From contig CM082580.2 in NCBI GenBank assembly GCA_040954595.2, positions 7,626,001 to 7,690,000 of the forward strand: a stretch of 64,000 bases of DNA, read 5' to 3'. Made by a program: the position numbers and the translations under genes. The notes beneath the pieces were generated by a model. That model made no database searches, was not told the origin of the DNA, and saw nothing but the letters and a program-made list of their open reading frames with translations. The stretch comes from Balanoglossus misakiensis. Lineage: Eukaryota; Hemichordata. Below are positions 23,201 through 38,200 of this stretch, piece after piece. How positions within the stretch are numbered: position 1 is the stretch's first letter; the number at the start of each line of letters is the position of its first letter.

Positions 23201-26200
23201 CATACTCCAAGCTTTCCGGTACAATGGCTACGTAGTTGGCCTGGTATGCCGACTCTCCACTGTTCCTGACTTCCACCTTCACAGCCATCTGCGTGTCTGT
23301 GCCCAGGCTTAGAACGGGTGGGTCACTGGCCAGGTAGAAAAAATAGGCAAACAGGTAAATATGAGGTGTGAAAAGTATTTGACAAGACCCATCTAATACT
23401 TTTCAAACGATCTTTTTATTCTTCCTAACGTTTCGGACGTACACGGACGACCAAATATGACAGGTAAATATGACAGAAATTTTTGAACCTGCGCACCCCC
23501 GTTTTATAGTGGGAGACTCACACATAGGTCATAGGTCACTGGGGTCTGGGTATATACCGGTATTAAAGAAGGGTTAAATGTCTGAGGTTCAATACAGAGT
23601 TACCAGTAACACTTACCCAGGAAGGATATAGCTAGCCATGACAGACATGTCCGAGTCGCATTTGTTATCATCACCACATTCCCTGAAAAAGTCAACCTGG
23701 CATGAAGCAAAAAAACAAGCATGTTAGCAAGTGCAGAAACAAAATAGCTGTGAAATTCCAAATTTGTGGCATGTCTGTATAGTGGCACTGTCTATTTAAT
23801 CCAAAAGGCTTCCAATGATTCAGGAAGTGTCTGTCTACCATAGCTGACAGGTTACCATATTACAACGCCAGCGATTGATGACGACGGAACACCTGGGAAA
23901 CGCCCGCAACCTCACCTGGATCGGGTCTGGAGGAACCGTCATGTTGAGCACCGGAAAAGCAGCCAACGACGGCAGAGGATCGCCGGGTGCCGGCATGACA
24001 GCGTCAGTCTCCGGCAAACTGTAGGACAGCGTCACGTCGATGGGATTCAGGATGTCTTTGATCTTGTGCTGCAAGAGATCCATCAAGAAATAAGCTCAGC
24101 AAAGCTCAACACCAGTAGAGTCTTAAAAATCTCCTTACTAGGTACAAACCATCGAACCAGCGGTAAAATTCTGGACTGCGGGATACTCACAAAAACAAAC
24201 ACTCTGACGTCATCGCACTTTTCAGCACCAGGCCTGTTTAACTTCTTGGATTTTTTGTGCATGCGGCTGTCACCGTCGGCGAAGAAGACACGCGAATTCA
24301 AGCCGCGGCTGGTGCGAATCTTCTCCACTTCCAGCGTGTAATCTACATCTGTAACAAAAGCGACAAGCTTTTAGTGATCCCCTCGTATGATGTCGAAAAT
24401 AAAGTCACGCAGAACTTCAGAATTTGAATTATTGCAGGTGACACTTATGGACATGTTCGCAGTTCACAGAGTGAGACTTGAATATACTTACTGATCCTGT
24501 CTTCAAAAGATGATGTAGTATTGTACTTCAGGCAAACGTGCACATCAAAACTGTAAGATAATACAAAGAAAGATTATGGTACTTTTGTGACTATGTGACA
24601 AAGGGATGGGTTCTTATCAGACATTTTTTGGACATTATCGCTACTACTTCTTCAGCAGTTGTATATGTTGTATGGCACAGTGACAATACAACATACAGTA
24701 GTTTTACATTAGCAATCAAACTTACCAGGCATAATCTTTGCCTTGATGTGTACAATTTTCATTTTCATGGTTCAATCTCATGGGTTTAGCGCTCAACTTA
24801 GACATTATGGACAGCACTGGTCGAGATCTGAAATCAACAGAGAGGCCAACAAACAATACATGTCACTTGTGTTTATATGAATTTGAGTGTGTAGTTTAAA
24901 GAACAGATCAAGACAGAGCAAAACTCGATGGAAGAGTCCACACATGTCTAGTGATAAATGATAGGTTCTCAGGGTACAGTGCCCTCTCTTGCAGCAAACA
25001 AGACATTGACTAAAACTAGTGGACTCACATGTACAAAGAGAAATTAGCAGAAACCCTCCAACTGACTCAAGCTTTTCAAAACATGTAATTTTAATGACCA
25101 AATCTCTCATGAGAATACAGTGTTTTATATGGAAATTATGATAAAACAGTGGATACTTCATGAAAACACTGGGCGTGTTTTAACAGCAATCTTTCCCACC
25201 GCTGTAAGACTTAACATTTCTGAGAAAGACTTGTGTTTCCTACCTCAATAAGACCACTTTTGATGATTCATACATTCCAATCACTAGATCTGGATAACTG
25301 TTGTCGTCTACATCAATCACCCCATTCAAGGAATAGCCAAAGGTTTTCATCGCGCTAGAAACGGAATCAGGAAGGTCTGCTGGAGTGATCTTCTGAGAGT
25401 ACTTAGCTCGGACGCCATCTGGCCCACCTTGGTAGATGTAGACGGCTCCCTGGCCGTCGTTTTCATAGGGCGCACCGACGGCGATGTCTGTAACAACAAG
25501 ATTGTGCAAAATTTCAGTGCGGGATCAAAAAAAAATCACTGATGGCAAACCGTGTTGCTGGTTTTGTCACATTAGGAATTTTACAGGTAATTTATTTTTC
25601 TGATATTTTACTACTCGAAAAAGGGCTTTGTTAATTGTTAATTTGAAACACTGCAGTTATTCTTCTTGAAGTTTGCATCAAATGTGAAGGGAACTTTCTG
25701 GGAGTATAACTGATAAATACAATAACTGGTCCATGAACATCCATTTGTGGACAAAAACACACAACTTTCAATAGTCTAAAACTAACATTGTAAAAAAAAT
25801 GTGAAAAGGTATGGACATTGAGACATTAATGTTTCTATCCTACTGTAGGGGCAAAGAAATCTGTAATAAAAAATACCAACCTTCGTAGCCATCGCTGTCA
25901 AGATCTCGTAGTGTTGAGACAGTGATGCCAAACATAGAATCTGTAACACCCGACATCACTATGGGGTTATCATCAATGAGACGACCCTGCAAAAATACAC
26001 AGACATTTCAGATATCGCTGTTCAGAAAATGCTTATGTACCATTTTGTCACCTATTCTAATTCAATCTTTGCAATGAGAATGTGATCTAGACATACCGTG
26101 CCATCTCCAGCATTCATGTAGACAAATACACGCCCTCCAATTCCTGCTTTTTTCTCGTAGTACAGAGGGGATCCAACAACCAAGTCATCATACCTGTTAT

Positions 26201-29200
26201 ACGAAAAAAAGAAAAAGAAGATGGACATGTTTATTAAAATAGATAGTTCATTACACAAGACAGCAGACGGAAGTAATATTCAAAATGCTGGCCAAAACAC
26301 TCAGGCCGAATAACAAAGGTTCATATTTGTATATATGCATGAACATGCTTACCCATCACCGTTGAAATCAGCCACATCCACGTCGTAACCGAACGACGAG
26401 GCAAGTTGCTCAGAATAGATGGTTTGCTTCGGCACAAGCCTGCCCTCTTCTCTGGCGAAGAGTACAACAGCCCCGCTGACGTTGTGTCCCGGTGCCCCGG
26501 CAACAAACCATATGTCCTCCCCGTTGAAGATGCCCGTGGCCACCGATATACCTGTGGATGGCAAAGTGGTTGCATTGTCTAAACTTCTAGCATTGAAATT
26601 GATGTTAAAGGTATACAGTCACCTATGCAAATTTAGCTACCCATGGAAAATTGAGATCTACCCAATCACAGAATTTCAGTGGGTGACACTAGCGAAAAAT
26701 GAGAGAGCCACCATATGTGATTTAGAACACTCAGATACATCATTTTAGCCATTTATGGACATATGTATATTGGAGGTGACCATGTACCTGTAAGACTCAA
26801 CACAGAGTCAATATTCACAAGTTAAAATTTATTTCAAAGACTTCTGCTTCATATCTGAAAGTGATCATTTGAAAGCAGTGACTACAGATAGTTTCTAAAA
26901 ACCACCGCTTCAAAAAGAAATTTTACAGGACAGGAGGAATATTGATGTTTCATTGTGAAGTGACATACCTAAGTAACTGAATTTGAGGACTGTGGAATCT
27001 GTATCACTTTCTCCACTTTTGAAAACGCCCGACGGCCTGTCGATGTCACCGGTGATGTCCGTCGCGAAAAGCACACCACGCCAATCAATAGAGCCGGGGG
27101 CCCCAATGATAACATCCATGGAATCCTGAAAATTGAAAAGTCAAGTAAATTCAGTGTTGACAATCCAAACACTCTTCTGTTTATTAAGTAAAATTGAATC
27201 GTCTGTCTCGGTACAAGATTCACCTTTGTATGCAGTTTATATTCTGTCAATCCTGTATTAAGTTCAAATGTACCTCACCTTACTGAATTCTGCATCTGTA
27301 CCCGATTGGCAGTATCCATACCCTTCGTTGCCACCGGTTCTGCCTTTACACAACTCCAATGTATTGACTGGGATGTTCTCCTCGTCCGCCAGCTTGAACG
27401 TCTCATCAACAGTGTCCAGTTCCATGAGAAAACACCGACCGTAGCCGTATCGGTACGCCGGCGCAACTTTCTTGTAGCGGTGAGCACATGCCTGCACAAG
27501 ACAAATCAAGAGCAATGTTGAAGTCACAATACTTCACTAATAACTTACCTTTTCTTTCACCACCAGCATAACACTAGCCAACACTTTTTCTTTTAAGGCT
27601 GTATTATCAGTACGAGGAACTTACCAGTACAGGGCCATCTTTTCCCGAACTTTTCACTGTCACCCCAAACCACTGGTCTGTTTTGTTTTCCCCTTCTAAG
27701 TTACCTGTCCATGGAAGAAAGATGAGACTTTGTCACACAGCTCCAGCCATAGACACATTCATTCTCTTAATGTCAAAACTGCACACATATTTCACTCACC
27801 TTCTGGGTCTATATCTATGTAAGTGCAGTCGTCTGATAATGTTGACACTGGACAACTGAATAAACCGCCACCTTTTTTGACGTTCTCTTGATTTGTTTGA
27901 AGTTTAGGAGCACCAACAACTAAACTGTAAGAAACAGAGATGACATGGAGTAAGAACAAGGAAGAGCCATGCTGTAAATTGATGATTTCAGTTTTTAACG
28001 ATTTACATGTAGATTTCCGTAATATCAATTATTAAATCATGGAGAAAGGAAACAGACCATCAATGTGCAAACAACTGATATATTCACACTTGCTCATTTT
28101 ATAGAGAGTCCATCATCTTAAAAGTTAAGACCGGTTGAGGTAGTAAATCAAATCTTTTTGACAGCAGGGATAGAAGACATTATTGTGTTACTCATGCATA
28201 CATGTATTCTACGTCAACTGCCTACAGAAATATTCAAATGACCAAAGCCGCTTGGCTTAGATAATGTACTTTACAGTACATGTTCATGTTACTTGTACCA
28301 TGACCTAGGTGTCATCAAAATGCAATTTTGCCTGTAATATACATGCATATACATACACAAGCAGGTGAACACATACATTCTGGCTACACATAATACAAGG
28401 CCTATTTGTCATATTTAATTATTATTCAAAGCACCAGAGTTTTTATTTCCTTTGCTTCTTATATTATAATACACTGCAATCATTCATTTATTGATGGCAT
28501 TGTTTCTTCTAACTATTAATTCTCCTGCATTCCATTTCCAATTTCAGCTACACGCAACAAATCACAGACAAACACCAATACCAAGAGGCATTCTCATCCT
28601 TTTGAAAAACTGCTTTAATTACAGGAAATTGAAAGTAACGGTATTTAAATGAGATTTAGTCTTTAATCAGGTTTTATCAGGAAGGTATTACTTCATCAAA
28701 ACCCCAGAGGCGACGAAGGAAAAACAGAGCATCTCCCAAGACAGTTTGATGCAGCAAAACTGCCAATCATGTCAGGTACGCCCATACGGATCACAGTGAT
28801 GTGTGTTGGGAGATGTGACAGACCGCTGACCAAGGTCTCCAAATGGAAGACTACATGGCAGAGGTGAGAATGATGATGTTGGATTGGATGTGGCGTGTGC
28901 AATTGTATCAGAATGAAAAGAACGAGAATTCACTGACAAGACCTGCCACTTTCATGAAATTCCAGCATACATGTAACTCTTTATTTGGGACAGCAGCTGT
29001 AACTTGTGGCTTTTTCAGATTATTACTTTTATTCTGTCTATAACTGCAGTTCCTTGTTCTACTACATGTAGAGCACAAAGAACTGCCCAGTTTTGTCGAC
29101 ACAGCATGTGCACATGTTATGTTATTGTTGATGAAATAATTCAAAAACAGACTAAAATCCTATCTTTGACCATAAGAATGCTGACACTACATATATCGGC

Positions 29201-32200
29201 TGTGTATAATTCATAGCCTTATCACCAGGCATTTCATCATGTGTCAAAGAATTAAAAAACGCAGTTCATACACAGAAAAAAATACAGAAAAACAAATTAG
29301 GTAAAAGTGACAGAGCAGACATCACCAAAACTACACTTGCGAAAACCTACATATGTTTCTTTCATCATGCTGATTATCTTTGGTATCACACACATTGTTT
29401 GCAGGAATACCCCAATAGGGATGTACATTGTAGTACGGTGGCCCACAAGGGCCTCCCCGTACAACGATGGTCTTGTACATAAATTTGTGACCAGCAAGGA
29501 TATTCTAAACAGCTCTCAAACCGCCGGCCATATTGCCATAAAATCAAGACACACTTCATCAAAAGTCTGAGACATCGCGACAATTACAGAGCAATATATT
29601 TTAATATTCTGTGCAACTTCTGTAAAACACTGACATCCTGCATCTAGAGTTTAAGAAGTCACGGCAATTACATTGCTATCTCGCTGCAACTATATTTTAC
29701 TGATCGTTCATAAAGATGTTATAGCCGTTGTGAAGTTGCCACAAGAAACATTCATATTGTCCAATAAATCAAACAACCAGATCAAGAGTTATCTTACTTG
29801 TAAATGCCTGCATGGCACACGCCCCCATCTTTATTAACTCTATGACTGATGTCAAACGTAGTCTGAGGTTACCGTCTGGATAATTTACAATCAGAATTTA
29901 TTACAATTCACCCATTAGCAGAGACCTACATACATGAACATATCGGATTAATGTCAGGCTTTTGAAAAAAATTTGTGTCACATCATAACTGATGGAAAAA
30001 CAGTTTACAAATCCTTTGCAGGATACGCCTTAGTAGTGATATACATTTTATAAGTATTATAAATACATAATTTGAATCTGAAAATCTAAAAATATGGAAA
30101 AAGTCTTTGTACACTTGATTTCAAGAAATATAGTGAATGTTTGAAAATAGCTTGAAGAAATATTACAACGACTAGCCATTTGCATTAAATGCACTTAGAA
30201 GTACGAGCATAGGCACCGTGATTCAGTAACTAAAACTGCAACCCCATATCGCGGTCTCGTTTGTTTTGCAACTGGTGGGGAAAATGAATGGGCATGTACT
30301 GATGTGGATGAAACAGAAATTTGAGCGGTTCACGATCCATCAAGACTGATTGTCCCCATCATTAAAATACTTCATACTTCAGCTTTATTTATGCATGAAG
30401 TTTGCAGATTAATATCTGGAACATTTATCGGGTTGCAACGAGGGCAGATCACTCTTCGATGATGAATTACACTGTAGTGTCAGTGGCAATTCAATACCTA
30501 CACTAGTGTATGGCATGTATTTTTTGTGTGTGGAACTTGAACTAAAATCCAATTTCTATGCTGTCATCTGTAATACTTGCACATATCTGTAAATCTGGAT
30601 AGTGTCTCATATTTTTAGGGAGAATCATGACCAGTACAAGAGGATTACATTCCACTCGTTTCATTTAATAGTTAAACACCTGACTTCTAATAACCTTACA
30701 CAAATCTGCATCTTCTAAATCTTTTCAGAGTTACATTCCCTTGAGACACAAGTCGAGATATAAGTTGTCAAACATCCTATCAATCAGTATACACAGTTTA
30801 AGCCTATGAAAAAGGGCTTATGTCGAAAATGCATCGTCCCATCCATGTCCCTGTGTGTCATTCTATCAACACTTGATACATTCGTGAAGATTGAGAATAC
30901 ACACAAGATTGGTTAAACTAGATCACACATCCATCTTTCACATCATTTAATCACACACATCCATCTTGCATATCATACATGTCTATGTAGTTATCATTTA
31001 ATCACAAAAAGGCGACAATGGATATTTGTGACAGCACAACAGATGGAAACTGCATGTATGAATAAACTCTCGCTGTATATTAGGAAAGTTAATTCTTTGG
31101 GTACCCTATCGTGATGACACAGTAATTGCCATTAATTATACATGTATATGAAAATAAATGATTTATACTATATACCACTTCTCTTTTCTAAACCAAATGC
31201 ACTTGTGGTTCTTTAATTCACTGACAAGATATAAAATGGATCTGGTGCAAGTAGGTTTGTATGGACGGGTATTTTTTCATATGTAATTTACAACTAATCT
31301 CTTGCTTGTGGGCATTAGATACGTATTCCTCTGATGCCTAGTGAGTACAGCGACACATCACCATGTACAGAGAGCATTATTAGCAGCTGCTGTGAAAGTC
31401 TTAAAGTACTTTCGACTTTATATGGGCAATGCTAACCAGATGACAGATTGCAGGAGGTCATCTAAGGTCACCCGAGGCAGGGCTGGTCAGCGCAGAGGTC
31501 AACAAGTTCATCAGACAACTGTATACATAAATGGCTGCAGTATAAATAGATGAACTGTAATGACAGCACACTTTGGGAGAAGACTGGAGAATTTTCTATT
31601 CCTGTCGCTTTCAAAAGGCCAGTAAACTTTATAAGTCCCTTCTACAAGGAGCCAACAGTATCAATCTTCAAACTAGGGTTTCCATAGAGAATTCTCTGAA
31701 TGTTGTGGTGTTTTGATATACTTTACTCTTCCACAGTTTCAGGACTGTTTATCCAACTTCACGCCATAAATCACAGTGTGTGCACCATAAGTGCAATTGA
31801 AGAAGCTCCCATGGGGGTCGTCACTGAGGGCGCTGTTTTTTAATAGTTTAAACTTTGTCTCTTTAATCGTGATGTGTATAATAAGATGAAAAGTTTGTTT
31901 AGTTGTTTATAGACCAAGTTCATCTGGAATTGATATCAATGTTATTAATGCATCTCGTTTAATCTTTTTGCCCCATTCCCAAAACATTTCTGGGGAGGGG
32001 ATGGGGCCGAGTTTTAGATGGTGATGCCACTGTGTGGGTCAACTCTTGCCTTGGGCCAGCCTGTGAGATGCATAACAGAACTCAGCAGAATTTAATTTTG
32101 TGGTCAAAACCAAACACAAAGAAATCTATTTGCCATTCCAATTTCGACATGAACTGTGCACATGTAACATTAGGCATGTACAAACCAAAGTTTCCAAAGG

Positions 32201-35200
32201 CATGTTTTAATTAAGAATTCAAAGCAAGCCATTCATTTGCGTGTTTCAGACAGGTTACGAAAAATACATATCATGGCTTTTGCCGATGTGGATCCAAAGC
32301 TCTCAGATTTATTCAGCTTTGTTTGCTTTGAAGATGCCGCAAGAACAAATAGCAGGTGAGCTGAATCATCTGACGGCCGGCAGACAGACAGACAGGAAAC
32401 ATGCTCTGCATACGAAAAGTGGAACTCATTTCCTGGCCGGCCGGTCGTACATACGAGAGCCACTGCAGCATGAATGAGAAGGAACAGTTGCACCCCGACG
32501 CTCTCCGCATGACATCTGTGAATCACACAGCGCCCATGGTACATCGCCGCCATTCCTTTCTCCCTAGTAACTCTTTTCGCATGCACACTTGTTTCTATGA
32601 TTGATGCGGCTGTCATGCAGGCTTCTGAGGAGACTGTTGCCTGTCACTCATACTCAACAGATATTAAAGATAAACAAAGCCCAACTGATCAGAGAGAGTT
32701 GAAGCTTTGTTATAATGAGAAGAAAAATGCAACACCCAAAGATGAGAAGCTGATATTTCAATGTCTGAATTGAATTTTTTATTCTTTAAACTTTCATGAA
32801 TATCTTGTATGCAAAAACATTTGTATGTGATTTTGTTTTTTCATTGGCATCAATACACTAGGTATCAAGGTATGTGTATAATGTGTACACAGACTGTGGC
32901 AGTACATTTATTTGCAAGGAATTCCAAGCTCACAGTCTGATGTTTTTCATTCTCTACCACAAGGTTTGCATTTGATAGCATTTATTCATACGAGTCTCCA
33001 GTGTCACACTGATTAGCAGGTTACAGTGTCACGTTGATAAGCGCTGAAGCTCAATTATTACCAAACTGCAAACACATGGCACGTTTAATTCGCTGACCTA
33101 ACCTCAGGCTTGAAGACAGGGGGTAAACTAATGGTGTCTACAGCAGGTGGAACTGATCAGCTGGGTACAAAAACCATGATAATGAGTGTTGTCCACATGT
33201 ATGATGTGCTATCCATTTTACGGGCTGGAAGAAAAAATCTTCAGGATCATGTGCTGAATAGAGAACAAACTTCTAAAAAAAGACACACACATGCAGCTAC
33301 ATGTACACTGGACTGTCCCTTTAACCCTTTCACACCCCCCCCCCCCCTCGTCCCTCATTTGAAGTCCAACTTCACCATAGGAAACAATGGATTTGGAATA
33401 AACCATGGTGATGAAAGGGTTAAACCAATACTCCAGCTGCTAGTCATGCACCGGAAACTCATCTTCGTTGCCAGTTGATGGGTCTCAGCGGTGCATCATG
33501 TATCTGGGTAACCTGACACCTTGCGCTGTTTTCTTTTTTCCAGATGCCAAGGCAACATGGCTGCGGACATTTTGGGATTTGCGGTTTCTTTCCCCTAATA
33601 AGGTCACCTACACTTTGTCCAAACATGGCCATGACCTGAACGGTAAATACATACATACATGTACCCTCATTATCCAGTGGGGACAAGCACTAGACATTGT
33701 TACACCCTCGTGATGGATGACAGGCTATTCTAAATACAGGGGACTGGGGTAGGTAACTGCAGTCCCGGGTCACGACATCTGTGCTTACTAAAGAAATCAT
33801 CCAATGTACATCAAATACTGCTAGATATATAACACATACTTCAAAATAAGTGAGAAAACAGTTGACGCAGGCCTTCACGATCTTCTACAAAAACACACCT
33901 ACAAACTTATCCACAAGCACAGCAATGACCTGGCACAAGCAAATACTTGAAAAACCCACAGATCAAAGACTGAATAGCTCGAGAGTACCAGCTGAACTGA
34001 CCTGTCTACCCTCTCAGATGCGTACACTGAATACCAAAGCGTATACACGCCGCTATTTTTTTCTGAATGGCAGTTAGTAAATCGAGGTGAACTCAAGAGG
34101 CTGATAACACACCGTAAATACATCAATACATCAGCGCACCTGTTGCAAAGGCTACCCACAAACAGTAAAATATTTCCATGATTAAGTACTTGAACCGTCC
34201 GAGCCAAAGTTTTTGTCTGGGGCAAAAGAGATAGAATGAGGCCAGAAGATGCAATAAGTATATAGGGCTGTCTGCAACACAAACATGCAGGGTGACCCTT
34301 TTTACATTTAAACTTAAGAGGGGCATAATTCATCCCTTTTCATCATGTTCTTCGCTCTTCTAACCATACTCTGAGGTACAAAAGAGAAATGGGTCACAGT
34401 TTCCTTCAGGAAAGTAAAACTTGCATTTGGCAAGAGTAGCATTGCTGGCCAGGCGTGTGACTTGATGAATGCCCATGCTGTATCATTTACAAACAATGGT
34501 ATAAGACGCTTCAGTGGGTTGATGTCTTCATCACTATTGTACAACTGCTATGGATACTAAACTTCATTTGGGGGCGGCATTCGTGCTAAGTAAAAGGTTA
34601 ACCCTTTCACCCTAGTTTCCCTCTGGAGAGGTTCTAACTTCACCACAGAAATGGCAGATTTGGGTCAAAACCATGGTGGACCAGTGAAAGGGAGTGGTCT
34701 TCTTTGGAAACCTCCAGACTGAGGAAAACTGTGTGTGTGTCCGTCCATGTTGATTTCACCATGTCACATTTCAAGAGTTTGTCCAAGCTGCTGCTAAGTG
34801 CAAATGGGGTCTACATTGTACATGTGGATGTGTTTATTTCTTGGGTGTTTCACTCTGTAATATAAATACAGGGACAAACATATACAACAGTGATAAATTA
34901 ACCCTTTCACCCCATTTCCCTCAGTCTGTAGAGGGCAAACTTCGCAAGCATTAATGAGTACTTGCTAGCTCTGTTTTCTTTCTCTCTAATATTAATAAGC
35001 ATTTAAGTGCCAGGTTTATACACAATGAAGCCAATTATAGATTCATGAATATTTATACATAATTACAGGACAAACATCAACATTTGACAATTAACATGCT
35101 GTTTATAACATTTTGTCCTATCAACAGCAAAATTAGGTCACTCATCCAGTAAATGCAATAATTGCCTACTAAATTATTTCCTCTTGTTCATTATATACGT

Positions 35201-38200
35201 ACAACTGAAGCATAAAAATAAGCTATTAAAATCACTTAGTGAAATATACATCATCTGCGGTAGACTTCAATATTAGCAGAAAGCACCGATTTGAATATCA
35301 CCATTATTTATATAAAAATTCCAAGAATATTCCTAGGTTCATAGAGGTGAATACTTATTTTAATTGGACAATCAATTACACTGATTACAAGAAGGCTCTC
35401 CAACATTCACTCTATTACTGCCAGACCCCTTTTGCTGCCCTGGAATTGACTGATATTGGATGTCGTTATTTTGTGAAAGCAAACCAGCTAGGCCCTCAGG
35501 GGTCACCAGTATTGGCCTGATTTCGTACCAAGTCATTTCTCTCTCACTACAAAGTGAACACTGTGAGACTCTGGCTCTAGTATAGGAAGCCATTGTTTAA
35601 TAAGTACAATGTAGGAAAGCAATGCTGAACAAGTCATATCCTGTACGCCGTCCGTATACATGTACTATTTGAGTGGTAGTTTTCAGTTTTCTCGTGTGAA
35701 AAGTTTGTAGAGCAGACAGTGAATGCAAAGAGTGTTCTGCTTTCAGTAATTTGAGGCACTGGCCATCTGTGAAAATTCCTAATCCAAGTGTGTTCGGTTT
35801 CCCATAATTCATGTCACTGGATGGCACAAGTATATCAAAATTCAAACCCTTATCACTTCTCGTATTTCCAATATAAATCCACCATACAGGAAAAACATGT
35901 ACAAAGCACAGTATTGTGAGATACTTTCAGGAGAAGGGGTTACCTCGTTCTCAAATCTTCATATGTTGTACTTTTGTAACCTTGGTTGACAGGATATCAC
36001 TGTTATCAACATATTTTGTCTTCACCACATGTTATTAAAGTTATAATTCAAAATGATTCGCTGCCATGTTTCTTGGTTATTTTTTATTTTTTGACGTTGT
36101 ATATGTACATTTAACTGATGTTTTTGTTTGTTTGCATTAAAGCAGATTGACTTTGACGTTACCTTGAAGGCACCTGAATTTGCTTACTGATACACAACAA
36201 TGCTGAAAAGTTGGCAGCCATGCCCCACAACCCTATATATTTCAATGTTATTTCAGAAATGGAATTTTAGGAAGGGAGCATTGCCATACAGTTAGCCAAG
36301 TCAGTCAGTCTGACATCCTGCTTTCACAAATGAATATCCTGGGTATTTCAATGGACAATGTAAATGAAAAGGGATAACAAGAGCAAAGAAACAGGTGAAC
36401 TCTTTCACTGGGCAGGTCAAACAACCATGAATGTGTCATTGACAATACTTGGCGACTGACTGTTAACTTAGACCCCTCAAGGCTAATTTCAGATTACCAA
36501 ACCACAGGCTTTGACGGGTTGCACCTGCAGGCTAACACTGTCTGGATTACGGATCAGGTACATAAGAATACCAAGAATTTGTTCTGACTGAAGATTGGCA
36601 TTTCTTGTATGTTCATTCATTCATTCCTCCATCCATCTGTTCATCCATCCATTCATACATAATACACTTATTATTAAAAGCTCTCACAACAGTAAAAGGT
36701 CATGCTGACATTTTCCAGCCAATTCACCTTGTATCTTTTACAGAAAAATCTGACACAGCCAGGGGTCACACCCTGCTGCACAGCTGTGTTTGTTTCATTA
36801 GCTCTTCCGTACATTCTGCCAGTGTCCTGCGTGCATTGCAATGATCCCATTTTACGTACCACAGGTCACTGCAAATCAACCATTCAAATTAGCCATCTGA
36901 CTCCAAATCAAACATAATTTTCTACTTTCACTTGATTCTAAGTCTAGAATGTAGTCATGCAGGCATTCAGGTGAAACTTTTCCACCATCTACCAGCATGT
37001 TGGATTTCCAAGCTACCGGTACTGTATATACATGTAACACCCCAAAGTGAAATATGACCTAGTGGTGTATCTCCCCTTGAAGTCAGTCAAAGGCAGATAT
37101 CTTGAAATGACTAGGGTAAGGTTATAGTCAAGGCAGGATGGTAGCCCTGTCAGGACATTAAAGTTACATCTGATGATTTGGAGAGGATTGTCCACGGTCG
37201 TCTTCAAGTTCAAGGGGATGCCATCAGGTCACACTCCTCAAGAGGGTGTGTTTACATTCTACATTATAGTTTGAAAATCCAGCACACACTACTAGATGGT
37301 AGACATACACAATGTAATGTTTTGCCTGAACATCCAGCAATACCTGTTTCTGACTCTCCAAACTTTTCCTTTCTCCTCTGATAATTTTCATACACATCCT
37401 TACACACACACTGGCACTAATGCAGGATCGAAGTCTCAATGGACAATCCGGTATTCTATCCCCACAGGGGTTTCCCAGAAAAATTATTTACATTCCAGAC
37501 ATGATGATTCGTTCAAATAATGTGGGAACAGATGATCAAAATCTTGCAAAAATACTTTCCTTGGTGCTAACACACACTCTAAGAGAGTTCATATATGTAC
37601 TCAGAGCACAATCGAGCATACTTTTGTGTCAGCCTACTGCATTCTTGTACTGAATAATCACCGCTTGCACGGAAATATTCCAGCTGTTTTCCCCCCTTCT
37701 GCTGGAATGTTGTCTCTGGATAATTGGACTGTGTGACACACTATTAAAACTAACCGGTCCTTCTCTTCAAAGGAGTGTTTAAAATGTAATGAGTCACTAA
37801 CAATACCCGGGGTCACTGTAATCAGCGTTTGCCGAATGTGTTTCATGGAGCGGTTCTCTTGTTTGACGGCTCCGATGAGGAAGTGTGAAAGCTAATGCGG
37901 TGGAACTGTGCGGACAAGGAAGCAATTTGGAAGCAAGGTCAAAAATTGAAAATGCTCGGTCCGTAATTAGACTCGACAATCGACAGTAAACTAACTGGTT
38001 AAAGCTGTTTTGATTGGTTTCTGACAATCAGATACATCCATTCAATGAGTTAATAGTCTTGGGACAGCTGAAGACAGGCACTGGGACGATAGCCTGACAG
38101 TCACTTTTGGCTGAACTTTTATTTCATGCTCCCTGCAGGCTTCAAGTTTTTGTGAAAACATTTCTAAACTCGTGTTTAAGTTTTGAATAGCTAATCAACT

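Noticed and set aside
32233-32616. 127-codon minus-strand frame
   Set aside because: Cysteine-rich but without a family signature, start context or splice partners; within the size expected by chance in a 24 kb intron.
33337-33350. C homopolymer as a possible regulatory or i-motif site
   Set aside because: It is an expansion inside MITE copy 4; similar homopolymers occur elsewhere (43498, 63507) and nothing ties them to a gene.
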